Assembly: GCA_016124575.1 (NCBI GenBank)
Contig: WGNM01000022.1
Coordinates: 62,001 to 126,000, forward strand
DNA: 64,000 nucleotides
Origin: Cryomorphaceae bacterium
GTDB taxonomy: Bacteria > Bacteroidota > Bacteroidia > Flavobacteriales_D > Sanyastnellaceae
Reading direction: 5' to 3'
Made by a program: the position numbers and the translations under genes. Shown here piece by piece: positions 59,630 through 64,000 of this stretch. Positions within the stretch are counted from its first letter, which is position 1. Every line of letters starts with the position of its first letter. The notes beneath the pieces are model-generated. The model saw only the letters and a program-made list of their open reading frames with translations, made no database searches and was not told where the DNA came from.

Positions 59630-60857
59630 CAATCAATTTCTGATTGTACTGTTCTTTTTCGTCGCTGCTCACTCGCAGGATGTAAATGCCTCGGGGTAAA
59701 TGCTCTATACTTATATCCGATTGGTTTCCATTCAGTTTTTGACGGTGTACGAGTTGTCCGCTCATGTTTCGTATTTCCAACTCACCATTCGCTATTGAAG
59801 TCTTCACGCGCACCGCTGTTGATGCTGGGTTTGGATGAATAGAGAATCCTTCTAATTCAGCATCGAAAACACCCGTGTTATCAATCACGATCGTTTCGGT
59901 ATCCGCAGCCGTTCCGCACGGAGACGTGGACGAAGCTGTGAAAGTATACTCACCATTATCATAACCTTCTGTAGAGATAACAATTGGGAAGTCTGCGTAT
60001 TGCGTTATTTCACCATTTATAGATACTTCAACCGATAGTGTCGTAGCACTCGCATCAATCACCACCTCATCTTCAAACGAAGAAATGGTTGTCCACACCA
60101 TTGGAACGTTCATATTCCACATCTCCAAATTCCCGAAAACCACCTCATTTGCTGCCTCCTGTATTGCAAGAGCTTGTTGAGCGGTTACTCCATCAGGATA
60201 TGCTGCTCCAACAGGAGATTCATTAAACATTACCGCGAAGAACGTGCAGGCAGCGAGGTATGTACCGTGTATTGACGGATGACTACCATCGGCAGCATAA
60301 AGTGGAGCATCAGCCATAACCGATTGCCAAACGCTTCCGACAGGTGCAACCCATGCATCGTTGTCTGTTGCCATTTGCATGTAGCGTTCAGTAAGCAGCT
60401 CTTGCATACCATCGTAAGTGCAAACAGGCGGCCAGTTGGCGCAATTTTGACTATCACCATTTTCGCGACCCCAGGTCATGTAGAAAAGAGGACGAGCACA
60501 CGGATTGGCTTCGCGAATTAGGTTACAAAGTTGTCCTGCAAAAGGGAAGCAGTCTTGCTCGACTTGCGAAAGCGGGAAACTTGGAATTTGGCTTTGCTCT
60601 TGAAGGATCACAAAATCCCATTCATCAGCAGCGATTTTCTGCAGCGTTGTTGCATTTGATGTGTGCTGGTTGAACGTATATCCTCCCGGAGCGCTGCTAT
60701 CGAATATTAGTGAATGACCCATTGACGTAGCGACATCGCTCACCACATTTGGTAGAGCATTGTAATAGGTATAGCTATTGCCGATGAACAGCGATTTAAT
60801 TGTTGTTGCATCCGCGTTGAGCGATATTACTAAAAGCAGAGAAAAGAGAATACGCAT
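59619..60857 (-). CDS. T9SS type A protein with SGNH hydrolase-like (DUF4886-type) domain
   Basis: A 412-residue secreted protein (MRILFSLLLVISLNADA). Residues ~18-225 are an SGNH-like domain: the nucleophile serine in FIGNSYTYYNALP, WDFVILQEQSQ, and the Asp/His pair in DGSHPSIHGTY. An Ig-like segment follows, and the C-terminal ~75 residues (FSIHPNPASTAVRVKTSIAN to QKLIVSY) are a type A sorting domain. Substrate unknown; an esterase or carbohydrate deacetylase on the cell surface is plausible. It lies 18 bases downstream of the S41 peptidase gene. Confidence 0.9.
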   Translation of the reverse strand: MRILFSLLLVISLNADATTIKSLFIGNSYTYYNALPNVVSDVATSMGHSLIFDSSAPGGYTFNQHTSNATTLQKIAADEWDFVILQEQSQIPSFPLSQVEQDCFPFAGQLCNLIREANPCARPLFYMTWGRENGDSQNCANWPPVCTYDGMQELLTERYMQMATDNDAWVAPVGSVWQSVMADAPLYAADGSHPSIHGTYLAACTFFAVMFNESPVGAAYPDGVTAQQALAIQEAANEVVFGNLEMWNMNVPMVWTTISSFEDEVVIDASATTLSVEVSINGEITQYADFPIVISTEGYDNGEYTFTASSTSPCGTAADTETIVIDNTGVFDAELEGFSIHPNPASTAVRVKTSIANGELEIRNMSGQLVHRQKLNGNQSDISIEHLPRGIYILRVSSDEKEQYNQKLIVSY

Positions 60858-60875
60858 ACCGTATAAGAAAGGAGA

Positions 60876-62321
60876 TTAATACTCCGAATGTACGAAATCG
60901 CGGCTATTTAGAGCCTGTCGAAAAACACCGATTGGATTGTCATTTTCCCAAGCATTGCCCTCAATAAGCAAGTCAGGCTGCAAGCCACCATTTGTGCGTG
61001 GAAGCGAGATGGCTAGATCAAACCTAACCCGAGGAACATTGATTTCTATTTTTGTATTGGGCAGAATCAAGCGGTAGTAGTACCCACTGGTATGTCCGCC
61101 CTGCCCCCCACAAGTAGGCAACCCAATCAGCTCACAATCATCAACATAGCAGCGGGCGAGCGAAGCAAATTCAGAGGCTCCAGAAAACACATCTCCATCA
61201 ACCCAGATGTACACCTTGCCATTGAAAACTTGATCTGGACAAAAATTCGTGCGTTTGTATCTATTTCTGCGGTTCCAGCGATCATCATCAACCTTTTTAA
61301 ATTCGATGGTGGCATAGACAAAATCTTCCAGCCAACGGAGTCCGCCGCGATGCAGGTGACGGTAGAACGACGACCTCGGGTTCGACATGTACACCGCATC
61401 GTACCTGTTTATAGGCATGGTATTGAGGTACGACAAAAGGATATTCTCATAGCCTTCCATCCCACCCCCATTTCCGCGGATATCGATTATCAATTCAACA
61501 ATTCCAAGGTCGTTGACCTCGTTGAAAAATTGATCCATATTTGCGTGAAACGACTTCAAATTCATGCCGCTAAATCGCGGGATACGCAGGTAGGCAGTTT
61601 TGTTATCGAAAGACCAGTTTAAGACCTCATTCAACTCCGAATACTTTGGATACAGCTCATAAATTGCCGAGACACGTTCTTCCATCGGAATAGCGTCGAC
61701 CATGGCCGTTTGAATTTCACCAGAGGAAGATCGACAAGAAATTACATATTGCTCTGGGAAACCGTAATGCAAGCCCAAGTACCACCAGAACTGTTCATTG
61801 AGAGCAGCCAGTTTGCCTGAAATATTGAACCCATCGGCGGTGACATAAGGCATGAGATTTACGACAACCTCGCGGATATTAATGTTGTTGATCGCAGTCA
61901 ATTCAACCCCTGTTTCCAGAATTTCGTTGCCAGAAAGATCTTGAAAGACAACTATTTTTTGTCCACTTACCGCGATAGAAATAGGGATAAACTTCTCACG
62001 TTCTAGCACCTCACGAATACTTCCTTCATCGGGCAGCACCCAGGTATGTCCATCATGAATTCCATCAACCAACCCAGAAACAACTTGATATGCCCTTTTT
62101 GGGGAAAGCACCTTTTCGAGTTCAACTGCCTTGAACAGATCATCGAATTCACTTCGCGATATATAGGTTGTGATGCCGGGGTGCGATTCAATCAGCACCT
62201 CTCGCAGTATATTGATATCTGCGGCAACCTCATCCCCGCTGTATGCGGGAAGAGACCAAGAAGATTGCGCGATTGAAAAAAACGGCAACCAAACGAATAA
62301 GAACAAGGTTATGAGACGCAT
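60876..62321 (-). CDS. S41 family peptidase (tail-specific/IRBP type)
   Basis: A 481-residue secreted serine peptidase-like protein (MRLITLFLFVWLPFFSIAQ). The N-terminal helical domain (DEVAADINILREVLIESHPG; DGIHDGHTWVLPDEG) is followed by the protease core LIIDIRGNGGGMEGYENILL and the probable nucleophile in VDGDVFSGASEFASLARCY. The motif LPTCGGQGGHTSG lacks the lysine of CtpA-type enzymes, as in the IRBP-like subgroup. No classical PDZ domain was recognised, only a short insert. It may process surface or periplasmic proteins together with the SGNH gene. Confidence 0.88.
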   Translation of the reverse strand: MRLITLFLFVWLPFFSIAQSSWSLPAYSGDEVAADINILREVLIESHPGITTYISRSEFDDLFKAVELEKVLSPKRAYQVVSGLVDGIHDGHTWVLPDEGSIREVLEREKFIPISIAVSGQKIVVFQDLSGNEILETGVELTAINNINIREVVVNLMPYVTADGFNISGKLAALNEQFWWYLGLHYGFPEQYVISCRSSSGEIQTAMVDAIPMEERVSAIYELYPKYSELNEVLNWSFDNKTAYLRIPRFSGMNLKSFHANMDQFFNEVNDLGIVELIIDIRGNGGGMEGYENILLSYLNTMPINRYDAVYMSNPRSSFYRHLHRGGLRWLEDFVYATIEFKKVDDDRWNRRNRYKRTNFCPDQVFNGKVYIWVDGDVFSGASEFASLARCYVDDCELIGLPTCGGQGGHTSGYYYRLILPNTKIEINVPRVRFDLAISLPRTNGGLQPDLLIEGNAWENDNPIGVFRQALNSRDFVHSEY

Positions 62322-62411
62322 CAGTATAAATCATACGTGACGGGTGGAAAACAGTTTCACAGTGTAACCTACAGAGAAAAGAGCCGTAAAAAGTCGGACA
62401 CACACCCTGAA

Positions 62412-62807
62412 ATGATTCGAATTCTAGCTTTAGTATTGTCTTTTTTGATGCCCGTCACACTGCAAGATGACGGACTTACCAAACACATCGTGCGCACCCA
62501 TTCGAATGGGAAGCCATACGTAGTTATGTATACAGTAGGCACCAACAACGAGCGTGTCCGTGAAGAATTGTACTACGAAAATGGCAAGCTCGATTATGTA
62601 GGCAATTACAAAAACGGACAAGAGCATGGCGATTGGATATACTATTGGCAGAACGGCAACGTGAAATCGTTTGAGCACTATGAGCGCGGCTTAGAAGAAG
62701 GAGTGGCTTACGATTACAACGAAAAAGGAGTAAAAATCAAAGAATACCATTACCGTAAAGGAGTGTTGTTGCGGCAAGTTGACCTTACCTCAAATTCGAA
62801 GAACTGA
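62412..62807 (+). CDS. secreted MORN_2-type repeat protein
   Basis: ATG 62412 gives MIRILALVLSFLMPVTLQ as a signal; the longer frame adds 25 charged residues. The 131-residue product has MORN_2-like repeats (YYENGKLDYVGNYKNGQEHG; YYWQNGNVKSFEHYERGLEE; YNEKGVKIKEYHYRKGVLL). Such proteins are often labelled 'YwqK antitoxin' by homology, but nothing here supports a toxin-antitoxin pair. It overlaps the convergent pdeM end by 18 bases. Confidence 0.8.
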   Translation: MIRILALVLSFLMPVTLQDDGLTKHIVRTHSNGKPYVVMYTVGTNNERVREELYYENGKLDYVGNYKNGQEHGDWIYYWQNGNVKSFEHYERGLEEGVAYDYNEKGVKIKEYHYRKGVLLRQVDLTSNSKN

Positions 62808-63455
62808 TTCATCGGTTACAACGAAAACCACATCCTTCTTTCCCGGTTGAACCGTCACACTGCCCGTAAAATATCCGAAAGTTGGAAACACCCCTTGGTG
62901 TTCAGAGAACCAAAAGCAAGGCAACTTTAGCGATTGACGTCCGGCCCCGAGCAATCGCACAGCAGGATGTATATGTCCGCACAAGCGATACCCCCTTTCA
63001 TCAACCACCATGCTTGGTTCGTGGCACATTACAAACGGTTCTTCGCACAACTCCTCTACCACATCAATTTTGGCATTGTCCCACAGTTCTTGATCTAGAA
63101 TATCGTGATTTCCCTTTACCAAGACAGTTTTCAGTTTCGGAAAATTATCGAGCATATCGACAAATGCGTGCCATTCATCATTGAAAGAGCTATGAAACAG
63201 GTCACCGAGAAGAATTAGGCGATCCGCTTTCGTATCGAGCAGTAGGCCAGCCAGTCGCCATAGGTTATCATTGTTGATATCTAGTGGAAGGGCAACACCA
63301 TTTTTCCGAAAGTGCGCACCCTTTCCGATGTGAAGATCAGCGATGAGCAGTGATTTTTTTTCAACCCAAAACAAAGCTCTGTACGGCAATAGGATTACCT
63401 CTTCACCGCACAGCCAATGTCGCACTCCCTTAAACTTTTGATAATCCACCTTCAA
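62790..63455 (-). CDS. pdeM: calcineurin-like phosphoesterase PdeM (ligase-associated)
   Basis: A 221-residue metallophosphoesterase. Metal ligands are in LLIADLHIGKGAHFRK, LILLGDLFHSSFND, VLVKGNHDIL, VMCHEP and YRLCGHIHPAVR. The N-terminus has the family pattern GEEVILLPYRALFW. PdeM is usually linked to a DNA ligase and a ligase-associated helicase in DNA damage response; neither is adjacent here. The start is TTG 63455, or GTG 63449 if the -7 box TATATTTG at 63453-63460 is used, which would make the message leaderless. Confidence 0.88.
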   Translation of the reverse strand: MKVDYQKFKGVRHWLCGEEVILLPYRALFWVEKKSLLIADLHIGKGAHFRKNGVALPLDINNDNLWRLAGLLLDTKADRLILLGDLFHSSFNDEWHAFVDMLDNFPKLKTVLVKGNHDILDQELWDNAKIDVVEELCEEPFVMCHEPSMVVDERGYRLCGHIHPAVRLLGAGRQSLKLPCFWFSEHQGVFPTFGYFTGSVTVQPGKKDVVFVVTDESVLRI

Positions 63456-63588
63456 ATATAAAACACCTCGTTAACACATCATTTCAAATTCGTTACAATC
63501 TCATAAGAAGCCGATAAGATCGACCGTACAAAAGCGAGAGATCTTTGCACCGAGAAAATCAGCAACTGAAATTATTAAACACAAGATC

Positions 63589-63912
63589 ATGAAAGTCCTT
63601 ATCGCAGCAATTCTTTTCACATTTTTCACCCCCATGTTGAACGCCGGCGAGTTGCCGAGTTATTCAGACAATCTTTTGAAGCGCGAGATCAATCGCATGA
63701 TAGCCTATCCATCGAACTTGAAATCTCACAATGCTACAGAAGTAGTGATGGTTGCATTTCGGATAGAGCCATGTGGCACGATCAGCATCGACGAAGTTAA
63801 TGCGAGCAGAGCAGACTTTGCCCAATATGTCGTTGAGAAACTGAACACCATGCGATTCGAGAGTGGCAGTGGTGAGCAGATGTGCATGCGCTTCACCTTT
63901 AAGAAGCAATAG
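63589..63912 (+). CDS. small secreted TonB C-terminal-like protein
   Basis: A 107-residue protein with a signal peptide (MKVLIAAILFTFFTPMLNAG). The mature part (REINRMIAYPSNLKSH, then VVMVAFRIEPCGTISIDEVN and VVEKLNTMRF) resembles the C-terminal domain of TonB-like energy transducers, but lacks the membrane anchor and Pro-rich linker. Two cysteines (EPCGT, QMCMR) could pair. A -7-like GATCTTTG (one mismatch) lies at 63540-63547. Function unknown. Confidence 0.75.
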   Translation: MKVLIAAILFTFFTPMLNAGELPSYSDNLLKREINRMIAYPSNLKSHNATEVVMVAFRIEPCGTISIDEVNASRADFAQYVVEKLNTMRFESGSGEQMCMRFTFKKQ

Positions 63913-63914
63913 AA

Positions 63915-64000
63915 TTAGAAGCCGTAAACGATTTTAGCAAAGAACATAGAATCGAATTCGCGGGAGATTTCGGATTTTTCAAAAGGTGCATTCAAGCCAT
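63915..64000 (-). CDS. C-terminal end of a probable outer-membrane protein (partial)
   Basis: The last 27-28 codons of a minus-strand gene lie inside the window, ending REFDSMFFAKIVYGF followed by TAA (stop bases 63915-63917). The final aromatic residue and alternating hydrophobic pattern are typical of the closing strand of outer-membrane beta-barrels. The rest of the gene is beyond the right edge, so the family cannot be named. Confidence 0.5.
   Translation of the reverse strand, partial: GLNAPFEKSEISREFDSMFFAKIVYGF

Noticed and set aside
62412-62807. Toxin-antitoxin module (YwqK-type antitoxin label)
   Set aside because: The MORN-type protein has a signal peptide and no toxin gene beside it; the neighbours are an S41 peptidase and pdeM.
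1-64000. tRNA or rRNA genes, CRISPR arrays, insertion sequences, prophage
   Set aside because: No cloverleaf-like segment, spaced direct repeats, transposase or phage gene was seen anywhere in the window.

Overview
The window is a gene-dense piece of chromosome from a Bacteroidota bacterium, most likely order Flavobacteriales (inference). Supporting signs are type IX secretion (T9SS) cargo with both type A and type B C-terminal sorting domains, a PorP/SprF-like partner, many small lipoproteins with a CKK start after the lipobox, the long form of IspH, eukaryote-like NADP isocitrate dehydrogenase, and Bacteroidota -7 promoter boxes (TAnnTTTG) just ahead of many start codons. I see no rRNA, tRNA, CRISPR array, insertion sequence or phage region. 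Most neighbouring genes abut or overlap by a few bases.

Layout. 1-2502 (minus): mutL (cut by the left edge), a small membrane protein and ispH. 2621-4967: two secreted unknowns and a saccharopine dehydrogenase-like enzyme. 5132-9553 (plus): a DUF4476 protein, a TPR-CsgG lipoprotein and two LPP20-type lipoproteins, closed by a strong terminator. 9650-12193: a T9SS type A protein with four 24-residue Cys/Asp repeats. 12269-20840 (plus): a tightly overlapped seven-gene operon of two lipoproteins resembling parts of DUF1549/DUF1553 proteins, a Tat-signal DUF1501-like protein, a lipoprotein with a CX4CH motif, a small lipoprotein, a large T9SS type B repeat protein and a PorP/SprF-like protein. 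This operon is the best candidate here for an undescribed system.

20849-36965: a 53-residue membrane protein, ridA, a glutamine amidotransferase (trpG/pabA), lptD, an N-acetylmuramoyl-L-alanine amidase, an MCE protein, a two-gene Fe-S oxidoreductase, fabG, a vWA-like membrane protein, ydcF, rpmB, cinA, a DUF4197 lipoprotein and a T9SS protein with Asp-boxes. 37349-41207 (minus): rsfS-ftsH-cdsA-psd, joining ribosome silencing, membrane proteolysis and phosphatidylethanolamine synthesis. 41298-47846: birA, an SRPBCC protein, pyrE diverging from a Nudix gene, a thioredoxin-fold protein without CXXC, coaD, rsmD, a DUF3822 protein and a membrane protein.

48084-64000: a candidate structured RNA, a LolC/E-like permease with an Ig-like insertion, a CBS-type cysteine/cystathionine synthase, a barrel-like protein, rocD with a cysteine cluster, a RecD-like helicase, a hemerythrin protein, icd, ndk, namZ, a lipoprotein, a T9SS SGNH hydrolase, an S41 peptidase, a MORN-type protein, pdeM, a TonB-C-like protein and the tail of a probable outer-membrane protein.

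All family assignments come from reading motifs by eye; no database search was run. Start codons were often moved downstream of the longest possible frame, on the basis of signal peptides, promoter boxes or family N-termini, and the reasons are given in each entry.
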